Shown here one piece after another: positions 8,376 to 17,357 of a DNA stretch of 64,000 nt. This stretch comes from Marinoscillum sp. (GTDB taxonomy: Bacteria > Bacteroidota > Bacteroidia > Cytophagales > Cyclobacteriaceae): assembly GCA_024305105.1 (NCBI GenBank), contig JAMWZA010000011.1, positions 1 through 64,000 of the forward strand, given 5' to 3'. A program made the translations under genes and the position numbers. Under the pieces are notes generated by a model. It made no database searches and was not told the DNA's origin. It saw only the letters and a program-made list of their open reading frames with translations. The stretch's first letter is position 1, and each line of letters begins with the position of its first letter.

Positions 8376-9731
8376 ATGTCTAACTCCTTATTTTTAGAAA
8401 TAAAAGCCAGTATGTCTGACACTTCCAATTCTTCCGCGCTTAAGAAAACACTCGGTCCGTTAATGCTATGGGGCCTTGGAGTTGGTTACGTCATCTCCGG
8501 CATGTACTTTGGGTGGAACCTCGGCCTTGCTGAAGGTGGTACGCTGGGGCTGGCGATCGCTACATTTTTCATCATCATCATGTACATCACTTTCACCTTT
8601 AGCTACACGGAGATGGCTTGCGCCATACCGAAGGCTGGAGGTGCATTTGATTATGCAGATCGAGCATTGGGAAAGAACCTTGGGTTTCTGGCCGGCATGG
8701 CCCAAAACGTAGAGTTCATCTTTGCTCCTCCTGCCATTGCTGCTGCCATTGGCGCTTATTTTCATATTTTCATTCCAGAAATAGATACCATCTACATTGC
8801 AGTTTTCGCCTACTTGATCTTTACCGGATTAAATATTGTAGGAGTAAAAGCTGCTGCGATATTTGAGCTAGTCATTACCATTTTGGCTGTGGCAGAACTC
8901 CTCATTTTCGCAGGAGTCTGTCTCCCCAACGTAGAATGGCAGAACCTTAAAATGAATGCGTTGCCCAATGGTTATCTAGGTGCGTTTGCAGCGATCCCAT
9001 TTGCTATCTGGTTTTTCCTGGCCATTGAGGGAGTTGCCAATGTCGCAGAGGAAGCACGAAATCCACAGCGTAGTGTATTGATTGGGTTTGGATCCGCCAT
9101 TGTAACACTGGTCGTTCTATGTTTACTCACCTTCGTATCGGCAGTCGGAGTGGATGGATGGGAATCGGTCGTTTATCCTCCGGGAAGCACAGAAGCATCG
9201 GACAGCCCACTACCATTGGCTTTAGCCAAGTTGGTAGGCAATGGACATTTCTTATATCACCTGTTAATTACGGTTGGGTTGTTTGGGTTAGTCGCTTCTT
9301 TTCATGGGATCATTTTAGCGGCCGGACGGTCTACATTTGAGTTCGGACGAGTTGGGTACATCCCCAAATCATTGGGCAAAGTGCACCCGAAAACCAGCAC
9401 CCCAGCCAATGCGCTCATCATCAATATGATCATAGGAATCATCGCGCTAATGTCCGGTAAAACCGGAGAAATTATCACCATTGCCTGCTTTGGGGCGCTG
9501 ACACTGTACATCATCTCCATGATTGCGTTTTTTCAATTACGAAAGAATGAACCTGACATGGAGCGCCCTTTCAAAGTACCACTTTACCCGCTATTTCCTG
9601 CAACCGCTCTGGTCATCGCTACGCTGGCCTTAATAGCGATGACTGTATACAATCTGAAGCTTGCTGGAATCTATGTTTTGATCATGCTAGCCACCTATTT
9701 GTGGTTTCTGTTTACCAATAAAAACGCCTAA
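8376..9731 (+). CDS. APC-superfamily amine permease, ethanolamine permease type
   Basis: A 451-residue transporter with about 12 membrane helices. The N-terminus LGPLMLWGLGVGYVISGMYFGWNLGL is the usual start of the ethanolamine permease subgroup. Later helices carry AIPFAIWFFLAIEGVANVAEEARNP, an APC consensus region. The predicted role is H+-coupled uptake of ethanolamine or a related small amine across the inner membrane. A second ATG at 8412 (MSDTSNSS) aligns better with family starts and may be the true one. It is the first gene of a tight four-gene operon; the alcohol dehydrogenase starts 24 bp later. Substrate is inferred from similarity and context. Confidence 0.82.
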   Translation: MSNSLFLEIKASMSDTSNSSALKKTLGPLMLWGLGVGYVISGMYFGWNLGLAEGGTLGLAIATFFIIIMYITFTFSYTEMACAIPKAGGAFDYADRALGKNLGFLAGMAQNVEFIFAPPAIAAAIGAYFHIFIPEIDTIYIAVFAYLIFTGLNIVGVKAAAIFELVITILAVAELLIFAGVCLPNVEWQNLKMNALPNGYLGAFAAIPFAIWFFLAIEGVANVAEEARNPQRSVLIGFGSAIVTLVVLCLLTFVSAVGVDGWESVVYPPGSTEASDSPLPLALAKLVGNGHFLYHLLITVGLFGLVASFHGIILAAGRSTFEFGRVGYIPKSLGKVHPKTSTPANALIINMIIGIIALMSGKTGEIITIACFGALTLYIISMIAFFQLRKNEPDMERPFKVPLYPLFPATALVIATLALIAMTVYNLKLAGIYVLIMLATYLWFLFTNKNA

Positions 9732-9755
9732 CTTAACTCGATACAATTTTGTGCT

Positions 9756-10904
9756 ATGGACATGCCAAATCGACTTAATTTCAACTTTCCTTGCCCCATC
9801 AGATTTGGTGCCGGAGTTATTGATGAACTGGCCGTTCACCTGACTAGTCAGGGACTAAGACATCCATTGCTGGTTACGGACCCAGTGGTGTCTGAGCTAG
9901 ACTTTTTCAAAGAGATTGTGAGCTCACTGGCAGCCAATAACCTGGCAGCAGATGTATATGCGGACATGCATAAAAACCCAGTCAAATCTGATGTGCTGGC
10001 AGGGGGACAGTTTTACCACGAATCAGGTTGCGATTGTGTTGTTGGTATAGGAGGTGGAGTAGCGCTGGATGTTGCACGAGCGATCGTTCTTCGAATCAAC
10101 CATCATCGGGACCTCTTCGACTATGATGATCTGATCGGGGGCGACCAATACGTGACGGAAGCAGTTCCCTATTTTGTAACAGTTCCAACTACTGCCGGTA
10201 CTGGCAGTGAAGTGGGCCGAAGTGCAATCATTTCTGAAGATGAAAGTAAAAAGAAACGTATTCTCTTTGCTCCTAAACTTATGGCCAGACAGGTATTTGC
10301 TGATCCGGAATTGACCATGGAGTTGCCACCACATGTCACTGCAGCTACAGGAATGGATGCGCTGACACACAACATGGAAGCGTATCTGGCAAAGAACTAC
10401 CATCCGATGTGCGATGGCATTGCGCTGGAGGGAATGGCTCTAATTGCCCGGTCCATTGAAAAAGCGACAAATCATCCAGACATTCAATCACGATCAGATA
10501 TGCTCATGGGGTCCATGATGGGCGCTATTGCCTTTCAGAAAGGGCTGGGTGTGGTGCATAGCATGGCACATCCTTTATCCAGTTTGCTAGACACGCATCA
10601 TGGCTTGGCCAATGCCGTAAACCTTCCCTATGGAATGGCTTTTAACTACTCTGGGTTTGAAGCACGATTTGATAAAATGGCTGAATTTCTCGGAGTAATA
10701 GATGGAGATGGAGAACGAGTCGTCGACTTTCTGTTTGAATTAAATCAACGCCTACAAATCCCTACTCAACTCAGAGACATTGCGGTGAAAGAAGAACACC
10801 TTGAGCCCTTAGCGCAGTTAGCCATCGCCGACTTTGCACACCCAAACAACCCAAAACCAGTAAAGCTGGAAGATTTCAAGTCACTATATCAAAAAGCATA
10901 TTAA
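9756..10904 (+). CDS. Iron-containing alcohol dehydrogenase
   Basis: A 382-residue group III alcohol dehydrogenase. The N-terminal Rossmann half carries GIGGGVALDVARAI (about residue 95), which binds NAD(P). The C-terminal helical half carries the metal ligands in GLGVVHSMAHPLSS and DTHHGLANAVNLP (about residues 265-290). The expected reaction is reversible oxidation of a primary alcohol to an aldehyde. In this operon the likely substrate is an amine-derived alcohol, for example a gamma-glutamylated ethanolamine, although that is inference. The gene is 24 bp after the permease and 2 bp before the amidohydrolase. Confidence 0.9.
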   Translation: MDMPNRLNFNFPCPIRFGAGVIDELAVHLTSQGLRHPLLVTDPVVSELDFFKEIVSSLAANNLAADVYADMHKNPVKSDVLAGGQFYHESGCDCVVGIGGGVALDVARAIVLRINHHRDLFDYDDLIGGDQYVTEAVPYFVTVPTTAGTGSEVGRSAIISEDESKKKRILFAPKLMARQVFADPELTMELPPHVTAATGMDALTHNMEAYLAKNYHPMCDGIALEGMALIARSIEKATNHPDIQSRSDMLMGSMMGAIAFQKGLGVVHSMAHPLSSLLDTHHGLANAVNLPYGMAFNYSGFEARFDKMAEFLGVIDGDGERVVDFLFELNQRLQIPTQLRDIAVKEEHLEPLAQLAIADFAHPNNPKPVKLEDFKSLYQKAY

Positions 10905-10906
10905 CA

Positions 10907-11665
10907 ATGCTCAAAATCGGCATCTCTGCTTGTTTCATGTATCCTGATCAGGAGCGTCCGGTTTTCGGACCAAAAACACTGACCTATCTGGAAAACGATA
11001 TGGCTCGTTACTTAACCAAGATCGGTGTTTTACCAGTGTTAATACCAGATATTGAGGATAGTCTATTGCATCCTCTCATTGATGAAATGGACGGATTTGT
11101 ATTTCAGGGTGGTACCGATCTAGCACCTGAAGCCTACAACGAAAAACCCATTGGTCGATGGAAAGGAGATCCGATCAGAGACAAATACGAACTCAAGTTG
11201 TTTGACCTTGCATTGGCTAGCAAAAAACCAATTCTAGCCATCTGTCGTGGCATGCAATTGATGAATGTTTACTTTGGCGGAACGCTTTATCAAGATACGG
11301 ACACCCAACTGGAAGAGGTCCTCACACACCGCGATGCAGATGCATATGACTTTTTATACCACGACATTCAATTTACTGCTGATAAAATCTTAGAAAAAAT
11401 TTACAAGGATGACCCCAATCATCGGATAAACAGTGTTCACCACCAATCGGTTAAGGCATTGGGAAAAGGCTTGGAAATATTGGCCGAAAGCCCAAATGAT
11501 GGGATCATTGAAGCGATTGGCTATACCAAAGCTCCTGAAGGGTGGGTGATGGGTGTCCAATGGCATCCTGAGTTTTCCGACACACTCAAAGAAACCGTGA
11601 TCAATGCGGACACCCTTTACGAATTCTTTTTATCACAAGTACGATCATTAAAATCGGATCAATAA
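10907..11665 (+). CDS. PuuD-like gamma-glutamyl amide hydrolase, class I glutamine amidotransferase fold
   Basis: A 252-residue peptidase C26/class I GATase. The nucleophile elbow is LAICRGMQLMNVYFGG (Cys about residue 106) and the catalytic His-Glu pair is in GVQWHPEF near the C-terminus. The oxyanion region FQGGTDLAPEAYNE is also family-like. PuuD of E. coli releases glutamate from gamma-glutamyl-GABA. Here the same chemistry would release glutamate from a gamma-glutamylated acid made by the neighbouring dehydrogenases. It follows the alcohol dehydrogenase by 2 bp and shares one base with the aldehyde dehydrogenase start (TAATG), so translation is coupled. Confidence 0.88.
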   Translation: MLKIGISACFMYPDQERPVFGPKTLTYLENDMARYLTKIGVLPVLIPDIEDSLLHPLIDEMDGFVFQGGTDLAPEAYNEKPIGRWKGDPIRDKYELKLFDLALASKKPILAICRGMQLMNVYFGGTLYQDTDTQLEEVLTHRDADAYDFLYHDIQFTADKILEKIYKDDPNHRINSVHHQSVKALGKGLEILAESPNDGIIEAIGYTKAPEGWVMGVQWHPEFSDTLKETVINADTLYEFFLSQVRSLKSDQ

Positions 11666-13029
11666 TGCAAGTAATTAATCCAGCTACAGAAGAAATCATT
11701 AAAGACCTAACGGAAGACACCCAGACGTCTATAGCACAGAAATTAAACCAGCTGAAAAAGGGACAAGCACTTTGGTCTCAAAAAACCATCGATGAACGCC
11801 TTGAAATCATTATACGATTTGGTGGCCTGGTTAAAGCCAATGCAGATGAACTGGCTGAGATACTGACAAAAGAAACTGGGAAACCCATCACCCAGTCGAA
11901 GGGAGAAGTGACCGGATCACTCAATCGAATCGAACACTTAAAGAGCAACGCAAAGAAATGGCTAAGCTCTGAAAAGATCGCTTCAGGAGAAGTCATTGAA
12001 TCGATCACCTATGAACCTCTGGGAGTTATTGCCAATATCTCTGCCTGGAATTTCCCTTACAATGTGGGTTACAATGTATTTCTCTATGCCCTGGTTGCTG
12101 GGAATGCGGTGCTCTACAAGCCTTCCGAATATGCCAGCCTCACGGGGTTAAAATTCAAGGAGTTGCTTCATCAAGCTGGAGTACCAAAAGATGTTTTTGA
12201 AACAGTAATCGGTGCGGGATCTGTAGGGCAGCATCTTTTGGAAGCAGATCTGGATGGCTACTATTTTACAGGCTCTCATAAAACTGGCGTTCACATCGCT
12301 ACTACTGTTGCGCATAGGCTTGTTCCGGTTCAGTTGGAGCTCGGAGGAAAAGACCCACTGTATGTCATGGACGATGTTCAGGACATTAACCAAGCGGCTA
12401 TCAATGCCGCAGAAGGCGCCTTTTACAACAATGGACAGAGCTGCTGTGCAGTGGAGCGCATCTACGTAGACGAGAGGATTTACGATGAGTTTGTGGCGCA
12501 CTTTGTCGCTGAGGTGAAAACGTACAAAATAGGAGACCCTATGGATGAATCGACTTTCACAGGTCCGCTTACTCGTGCGCAACAAATAGACATCATTCTC
12601 AACCAGATAAATGAGGCAAAAAGCAAAGGAGCCGAGGTGATTCTTGGTGGTGACCGACCAGATTCTAAAGGCTATTACCTGAACCCCACGGTGCTCACAC
12701 AAGTCACTCACAACATGGGTCTGATGAAAGAGGAATCGTTCGGTCCAATAATCGGGATTCAAAAAGTAAGCACGGATAAGGAGGCGCTGACCTTAATGAA
12801 TGATACTCCTTATGGCCTGACAGCAGCTGTTTATTCTTCTGATGAAAACAGAGCCCGAAAACTTCTGGATCAGTTAAATGTCGGAACGGTCTATTGGAAC
12901 TGCTGTGATCGGGTAAGCCCCAATACACCCTGGTCTGGCAGGAAAAACTCAGGTCTCGGGTCTACTTTATCCTACCAGGGAATTCGTTCATTCACTCAAC
13001 CAAAGAGTTATCAGATGAGGGGCTTATAA
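11665..13029 (+). CDS. NAD(P)-dependent aldehyde dehydrogenase
   Basis: A 454-residue ALDH-superfamily enzyme. The general-base Glu is in QLELGGKDPLYV (about residue 230) and the catalytic Cys is in FYNNGQSCCAVERIYV (about 265). EESFGPIIGI follows, and the usual SGLGSTLSYQGIRSFTQPK tail ends it. It oxidises an aldehyde to the acid with NAD(P)+. As the last gene of the operon, one base overlapping the PuuD-like gene, it probably acts between the alcohol dehydrogenase and the gamma-glutamyl hydrolase. The family is too broad to name the substrate from sequence alone. Confidence 0.92.
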   Translation: MQVINPATEEIIKDLTEDTQTSIAQKLNQLKKGQALWSQKTIDERLEIIIRFGGLVKANADELAEILTKETGKPITQSKGEVTGSLNRIEHLKSNAKKWLSSEKIASGEVIESITYEPLGVIANISAWNFPYNVGYNVFLYALVAGNAVLYKPSEYASLTGLKFKELLHQAGVPKDVFETVIGAGSVGQHLLEADLDGYYFTGSHKTGVHIATTVAHRLVPVQLELGGKDPLYVMDDVQDINQAAINAAEGAFYNNGQSCCAVERIYVDERIYDEFVAHFVAEVKTYKIGDPMDESTFTGPLTRAQQIDIILNQINEAKSKGAEVILGGDRPDSKGYYLNPTVLTQVTHNMGLMKEESFGPIIGIQKVSTDKEALTLMNDTPYGLTAAVYSSDENRARKLLDQLNVGTVYWNCCDRVSPNTPWSGRKNSGLGSTLSYQGIRSFTQPKSYQMRGL

Positions 13030-13078
13030 AACGATTCGTAGGTTAGCTTCGTTTATGTTTAACTAAATTAACTGGACT

Positions 13079-13258
13079 ATGAGTGACACCATTAAAGAAC
13101 TAATTAAACGCTTTGATAAGCACAAAAACGTATCTGAAGCTAAATTCCAATTTATGCTAGATCGACAAAAAAGCATGGAAAATACCTTAATGGAAATGCA
13201 AGAGGAGTCTTCGGGTTTTTATACTAACGCTAAATCTTTTCTAACCGATTTAGATTGA
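13079..13258 (+). CDS. Small charged protein, 59 residues, unknown
   Basis: This frame is too short for the ORF track. It reads MSDTIKELIKRFDKHKNVSE, continues FMLDRQKSMENTLMEM and ends KSFLTDLD before a TGA. It is lysine- and glutamate-rich and looks helical, with no membrane segment. It lies 49 bp after the aldehyde dehydrogenase in the same direction and ends 9 bp before the convergent potassium channel gene. I do not recognise a family. The composition and intact frame make a real small gene plausible, and read-through from the operon is possible. Confidence 0.5.
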   Translation: MSDTIKELIKRFDKHKNVSEAKFQFMLDRQKSMENTLMEMQEESSGFYTNAKSFLTDLD

Positions 13259-13267
13259 TGGGTAATA

Positions 13268-14023
13268 TTATTCTTTAGTTTTTCTTCTCTTAACAACTTC
13301 CTCTGTGTACCCTGAAGCAAGAATTCCCGACGGAAGGGCTATTAAACCAATGCCAAGTAAGGTTACTATTCCATTAAGTATTTTACCCCCTACAGTAACT
13401 GGATATACGTCACCATATCCAACAGTAGTTAAGGTTACAACTCCCCACCAAAGTGACTTAGCTATACTTGAAAACTGTTCAGGTTGTGCTTCTCTCTCAA
13501 AATAGAACATTAAGGTAGAAATAACGACAAGTGCAATAAGTATAAAGATCATAGTAATTATCAATTCTTCTTTTTTGTTTACCAACACTTTCTTAATCAT
13601 TTCAAAAGCACTAGTATATCTGGCCATTTTGAATAATCGAAAAACCCTAAACAGCCTCAATGATCTCAACATTCTTAAATCCACACCGATGAATGGAAGG
13701 TAAAAAGGGGCAATCGCCAATAAATCAATTAATGCCATGAATGAGGTCATGTACCTTAACCTTCCCAAAATCCCAGAATATTTGGGGTCTTCAACACAAG
13801 TCCATAATCTTAGTAAATACTCAACAGAAAATACGATCACAGTACAAATCTCAAATACTGTAAAATAAACACCAAACTCTGTCTTAATAGCCTCCTCAGA
13901 TTCAAGAATTATATCAATTACACTTAGCACTATTAAAATCATAATCGTCAAATCCACATAATAACTAGCATCACGCTTTTTTGACGGCTGGAGTAATCTA
14001 AAAACCCTTTCCCGTAATTTCAT
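13268..14023 (-). CDS. Voltage-gated potassium channel, Kv-like
   Basis: A six-helix ion channel with an S4-like arginine ladder (LRMLRSLRLFRVFRLFKMARYTSAF) and the potassium filter TLTTVGYGDVYPVT before the last helix. The final helix is rich in glycine (LLGIGLIALPSGILASGY). The track begins at a TTG at 14041, but the ATG at 14023 (MKLRERVF) sits four bases after the stop of the upstream kinase and is the better start, giving 251 residues. It is expected in the inner membrane, passing K+ when the voltage sensor moves. It appears co-transcribed with the hybrid histidine kinase. Confidence 0.9.
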   Translation of the reverse strand: MKLRERVFRLLQPSKKRDASYYVDLTIMILIVLSVIDIILESEEAIKTEFGVYFTVFEICTVIVFSVEYLLRLWTCVEDPKYSGILGRLRYMTSFMALIDLLAIAPFYLPFIGVDLRMLRSLRLFRVFRLFKMARYTSAFEMIKKVLVNKKEELIITMIFILIALVVISTLMFYFEREAQPEQFSSIAKSLWWGVVTLTTVGYGDVYPVTVGGKILNGIVTLLGIGLIALPSGILASGYTEEVVKRRKTKE

Positions 14024-14027
14024 AAAC

Positions 14028-16325
14028 TTATTTTTCCGCAAACTGCTTCAACTTATCCATCAAATCCTCAGGACTAAATGGTTTCGGTAGCATACCGTCC
14101 AAATGCTTTTCTTTCAGTTCTTTAGGAGTGACTGAAGCGGCAGTCAGGGCAATGATCGGTTTGTCAAATCCCATTTCACGGAGCTTTAGTGTAGCTTCAA
14201 ACCCATCCATCACCGGCATCTGCAAATCCATTAAAATCAAATCAAAAGACTCTTTACCGACCTGAGCCAACGCCTCAGCTCCACTAGATGCCACCACCAC
14301 TTGAATGCCTCGCTTTTCTAGCTGTCTTTTAGCAATCAGCACGTTCATTTCATTGTCTTCTACCAAAAGCACTTTTAAGGAAGACAAATCCACCGGCTCC
14401 TTTGATTGAACATGCAATTTCACTTCATCCATTTTTTGACAGGTTAGGACAAACGAAAATTTGGAGCCAATTCCGGGTTCACTCTTAATTTCAATAGTTG
14501 ACCCCATGAGTTCAATTAGCTTTTTACTAATCGCCAGTCCGAGACCAACACCCCCATACTCTCTGGTTAGGCTATTGTTCGATTGCTCAAACGCACCAAA
14601 AATCTTTTGAATATCCTTCGCTGCAATCCCACTGCCCGTATCTTCCACTTCCAATCGCATGTCAATATCAACATCACTTTCACGAAGAAGAGCTACTCTC
14701 AAAATTACATGCCCTTCAATGGTAAACTTGATGGCGTTTCCTATCAGATTGGTAAGCACCTGACCTACTCGGATACGATCAATACAAACCTGCTCAGGTA
14801 AGTCCTGATCGCACATCAGTTTAAGCACAATTCCTTTCTGATCCGCAAGTGGCTGCAGGAGCGAAACCTGTGTCTCGCAGTAAGATTTCAATGAAACAAA
14901 TGACTGGTCCAGTTCGATCTTTCCAGACTCGATCTTGTTGTAATCAAGGACATTGTTGATCAGAGAAAGCAAGTTTTCGCTTGAGTTTCTGAGGCGTTTA
15001 AGGTCATCCACCTGATCCGGTTTTGGGTCACTCTCCATGAGGTGATAAGCCGTACCGATCACCGCATTCAATGGAGTCCTGATCTCATGGCTCATCACCG
15101 AAAGGAAATCCGACTTGGCCACTGCCAGTTGCTCGGCCTCCAGCTTAGCTTGTCGCCAATTTTCTGTGAAAATTCGCGATAGTATCAATGCCTGAAAAAT
15201 GAAAAAAATCAACTCTCCCGCAATGGAAACGAGTCTGTTTTCTTCTACTACGTGTAAGTAGTTTAGTGATTTGAATATAAAAACTGCCAAAACACCCATG
15301 ACACTATAAAGCGAATACCTGGCACCCGGGCGTTTATTCAGAACAGCCTTGATCAAAATACCAACCATGAGAAATATCCCCACTAATAAAATGTAGAGAT
15401 ACGGAATGTTAAATTGGGTCAAGATCTGAACAGGAAGAAGCGTAGAAAATGTCCAGGCGATAGACAAATAAGCAAAAATACGGGTAAGTACTTTTGGTGC
15501 TTCATGCGGAAATAATTTCTCCAAATACATCGCGAAAAAGGCCCCGCTGAGATAAAACGTACTGTATTCAAATATGAGCCCTAGCCGGTAAGGGATGTTG
15601 ATCATGTCATGAAGCACGTAGTTGTGCCAGCCAACAATACGATAGGCATATACCAGAGTGAAAAGCGCAAAATAAAGTATGGCATAATCCTGCCTGCCAT
15701 TAAAGAAGAGGCCTAAAAAGAAAAAGGTGGCCAAAATCAGGAATCCGGTCAGAAACATGTCGTAGGAATCATCCAAAAACTTCTGATGAAGCACGGCCTT
15801 TTCTAACCCTAAAAGAACCTTACCACCTACTCCTCGCTTATGATGCGAAAAATTGGATATCGCAATGGCCAAACGCACCGTGTCGCTGGATAAATCATGT
15901 AGCGGTAAATACAACATTTGACGCCCAGGCGTGGTGCTTTCCTTATCGGGTCCTGAGACTCCAACATTCCCGATCAGCTCACCATTTACATAGACCTCAT
16001 AAGCACTAAATTGATCAAAAACCTTAAGCATTAAAGGGAGTTCATGGTCTACAATAAACTCCAGGTAAAAAGTCCCATATCCAAAGCTCGGGAACCCCAT
16101 TTCGTCCAACCGAACATTGGGCACATCAACTGAGATGGTTGGATTACACTCCGAGGGATACAAGCAGGAGTCTGCATAAGACCACTGACCATCAAGGCTT
16201 ATGATTTGATCAGTGTCAAAATCATGATTTCTTAAATCCATCGGATCATCAATGGCACTGGACTGGCTGGAGAGGTCTATGCTAAGAGATAAGACCAATA
16301 GATATAAAAATAAGTGTGTTCGCAT
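14028..16325 (-). CDS. Hybrid sensor histidine kinase with 7TMR-DISM input and receiver domain
   Basis: A 765-residue membrane sensor. A signal sequence and a jelly-roll 7TMR-DISM extracellular domain (about residues 25-180) precede seven membrane helices (about 185-395) and a short coiled coil. Next is a HisKA domain with the phospho-acceptor in SVMSHEIRTPLNAVIG (about residue 415), then a HATPase domain with DTGSGI and GGVGLGLAISKKLIE. The C-terminal receiver carries LILMDLQMPVMDGF. DISM receptors usually sense carbohydrates or other small ligands. No separate output regulator is adjacent. The gene ends four bases before the Kv-like channel start, which suggests a shared transcript. Confidence 0.92.
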   Translation of the reverse strand: MRTHLFLYLLVLSLSIDLSSQSSAIDDPMDLRNHDFDTDQIISLDGQWSYADSCLYPSECNPTISVDVPNVRLDEMGFPSFGYGTFYLEFIVDHELPLMLKVFDQFSAYEVYVNGELIGNVGVSGPDKESTTPGRQMLYLPLHDLSSDTVRLAIAISNFSHHKRGVGGKVLLGLEKAVLHQKFLDDSYDMFLTGFLILATFFFLGLFFNGRQDYAILYFALFTLVYAYRIVGWHNYVLHDMINIPYRLGLIFEYSTFYLSGAFFAMYLEKLFPHEAPKVLTRIFAYLSIAWTFSTLLPVQILTQFNIPYLYILLVGIFLMVGILIKAVLNKRPGARYSLYSVMGVLAVFIFKSLNYLHVVEENRLVSIAGELIFFIFQALILSRIFTENWRQAKLEAEQLAVAKSDFLSVMSHEIRTPLNAVIGTAYHLMESDPKPDQVDDLKRLRNSSENLLSLINNVLDYNKIESGKIELDQSFVSLKSYCETQVSLLQPLADQKGIVLKLMCDQDLPEQVCIDRIRVGQVLTNLIGNAIKFTIEGHVILRVALLRESDVDIDMRLEVEDTGSGIAAKDIQKIFGAFEQSNNSLTREYGGVGLGLAISKKLIELMGSTIEIKSEPGIGSKFSFVLTCQKMDEVKLHVQSKEPVDLSSLKVLLVEDNEMNVLIAKRQLEKRGIQVVVASSGAEALAQVGKESFDLILMDLQMPVMDGFEATLKLREMGFDKPIIALTAASVTPKELKEKHLDGMLPKPFSPEDLMDKLKQFAEK

Positions 16326-16445
16326 GATTGACCTGCTAAATATAACACCTCTAAGAGTCTAAATAGTTGATTCCTATCATAATGAGCTTCCAGCTAATCT
16401 AATCATCGGATTTGATCAGAAAATTTTATATTGCAAGGTTTAGTA

Positions 16446-17357
16446 ATGGAATCGATAGATAACATAAGCCTCAATTTTTCAGAACAGAACATCCTCATTC
16501 TGAATATTAGTTTGGGAATCATCATGTTTGGTGTAGCCCTAAAACTAACTATTGAGGATTTCAAATTGGTCCTTTCCAATCCACTAGGAACTTTTGTGGG
16601 TGTACTTTCCCAATTTGTCGTACTGCCCTTCCTAACCTTTGTGGTCATCTGGCTATTGGAGCCACGGCCAAGTTTTGCGCTGGGAATGATGATGGTGGCA
16701 GCATGCCCAGGAGGAAACATTTCTAATTTCTTCTCTGCTCTGGCTAAAGGTAACATTGCTTTGTCTGTAAGTCTTACAGCCATTTCCAGTGTGCTGGCCA
16801 TCTTCATGACGCCTATAAATTTAGCTTTCTGGGCAAGTATGTATGAACCCACATCGCAGTTATTGACTGAAGTGAGTCTTAATTTTTGGGACGTACTACA
16901 AACCATCATTATCATCTTAGGGATACCGATTATTTTGGGTATGGCCTTCCGCCATAAATTTCCTAAAGCTGCGCAAACACTTCACCCCTACATGCACTAT
17001 GGATCAATCCTGATCTTTGCAGCCATCGTTATTCTGGCCTTTACGGCCAATATCGACATCTTCCTGGATTACATCCATATGGTAATTTTGCTGGTATTGC
17101 TACACAATGCCATCGCACTTACCACCGGATACCAGCTTGGTCGATTATTCAAGCTTAGCGAACCTGACAGAAGGTCATTGGCCATAGAAACTGGCATCCA
17201 AAATTCAGGACTCGGATTACTCCTTATATTTGCCTTTTTTCAGGGGCTCGGTGGCATGGCTATCGTGGCGGCATGGTGGGGCATTTGGCACATCATATCA
17301 GGCATGTCTCTGGCCTATTGGTGGAATTATAGAGTTTCGACAGTTATAGCAAAATGA
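16446..17357 (+). CDS. Bile acid:sodium symporter family (BASS) protein
   Basis: About 303 residues with nine or ten hydrophobic helices. The glycine-rich AACPGGNISNFFSALAKGN segment and the IETGIQNSGLGLLLIFAFF segment are the two crossover motifs that bind Na+ in the BASS/ASBT fold. In bacteria the family transports steroids, pantoate, pyruvate or other organic anions, so the substrate is open. The track starts at a TTG (16431); the ATG at 16446 (MESIDNIS) is preferred and has an AAGG-like sequence upstream. It overlaps the acyltransferase gene by four bases (ATGA). Confidence 0.87.
   Translation: MESIDNISLNFSEQNILILNISLGIIMFGVALKLTIEDFKLVLSNPLGTFVGVLSQFVVLPFLTFVVIWLLEPRPSFALGMMMVAACPGGNISNFFSALAKGNIALSVSLTAISSVLAIFMTPINLAFWASMYEPTSQLLTEVSLNFWDVLQTIIIILGIPIILGMAFRHKFPKAAQTLHPYMHYGSILIFAAIVILAFTANIDIFLDYIHMVILLVLLHNAIALTTGYQLGRLFKLSEPDRRSLAIETGIQNSGLGLLLIFAFFQGLGGMAIVAAWWGIWHIISGMSLAYWWNYRVSTVIAK

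Noticed and set aside
12148-12762. 204-residue minus-strand ORF inside the aldehyde dehydrogenase
   Set aside because: Antisense to the catalytic Cys region of a clear ALDH; no independent support.
8376-13029. Classical ethanolamine utilisation (Eut) microcompartment locus
   Set aside because: No EutB, EutC or shell protein gene is present in the window; the PuuD-like gene points to a gamma-glutamyl route instead.
16403-16915. 170-residue minus-strand ORF overlapping the BASS symporter
   Set aside because: Shadow of hydrophobic-helix codons; the plus-strand frame has the Na+-binding motifs.
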